DNA of 13,198 nt from the NCBI GenBank assembly GCA_019100305.1, contig JAHRHW010000082.1, positions 1 through 13,198 of the forward strand, read 5' to 3'. The notes beneath the pieces were generated by a model, which was not told the DNA's origin, searched no databases, and was given only the letters and a program-made list of their open reading frames with translations. The translations under genes were made by a program, and so were the position numbers. The stretch's first letter is position 1. Every line of letters begins with the position of its first letter. The stretch is from Candidatus Thiodiazotropha taylori (GTDB lineage: Bacteria > Pseudomonadota > Gammaproteobacteria > Chromatiales > Chromatiaceae). This document shows, one piece after another, positions 13,137 through 13,198 of this stretch.

Positions 13137-13198
13137 TCAGACCGCCATTTTCATGCTTAATTCCGATAAGTTCAATTCAGGTAAACCATAATCGGCAA
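13137..13198 (-). CDS. Possible 3' end of an upstream minus-strand gene
   Basis: The minus-strand frame is open from the window edge to a TGA at 13139-13137, and ends ADYGLPELNLSELSMKMAV. It lies 75 bp upstream of the TlpA-type gene in the same orientation. Nineteen codons are too few to identify a family or to exclude chance. Confidence 0.3.
   Translation of the reverse strand, partial: ADYGLPELNLSELSMKMAV

Overview
This window reads as chromosomal sequence from a gammaproteobacterium. ProRS, FabA, CpdA, SfsA and OxyR all resemble their Escherichia coli counterparts closely, to the point of sharing catalytic residue numbers (FabA H70/D84, OxyR C199/C208). A SoxW-type periplasmic thioredoxin and a secreted Tyr/Pro/Gln-rich protein resembling sulfur-globule proteins suggest a sulfur-oxidising lineage (Chromatiales/Sedimenticolaceae type). 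That placement is inference; no phylogeny was run.

Layout. Positions 1-54 are not collinear with the gene that follows: they are the reverse complement of a more upstream part of the same proS gene, so the left edge is an inverted (fold-back) junction. From 49 to 3744, on the + strand, lie the 3' part of proS, fabA, and a 655-residue fusion of a class II aldolase and a short-chain dehydrogenase. An oxyR-type regulator (-) converges on that gene and diverges from cpdA (+). cpdA converges on sfsA (-) with 7 bp between stop codons. Divergent from sfsA is the low-complexity secreted protein (+).

Next comes a minus-strand pair overlapping by 8 bp, a short HlyD/RND-type periplasmic adaptor followed by acylphosphatase. 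A 645-bp stretch without a confident gene precedes a calcium-loop (EF-hand-like) protein on the + strand. The right third is a minus-strand cluster of thiol/envelope genes: a ResA/TlpA-type thioredoxin, a 180-bp MITE-like element with 29-bp terminal inverted repeats, a SoxW-type thioredoxin, and a TolC-family outer-membrane protein whose GTG start overlaps the thioredoxin stop (TAGTG).

How the genes may work together. Most of the left half is housekeeping (translation, unsaturated fatty acid synthesis, peroxide sensing, cAMP turnover). The right half is biased to the envelope: adaptor, TolC channel, two exported thioredoxins and a secreted structural-type protein. No inner-membrane ABC, RND or MFS transporter is present, so no complete export system can be claimed. 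I see no CRISPR array, tRNA, rRNA or prophage. The items most worth following up are the inverted proS junction, the MITE, and the sulfur-globule-like protein.
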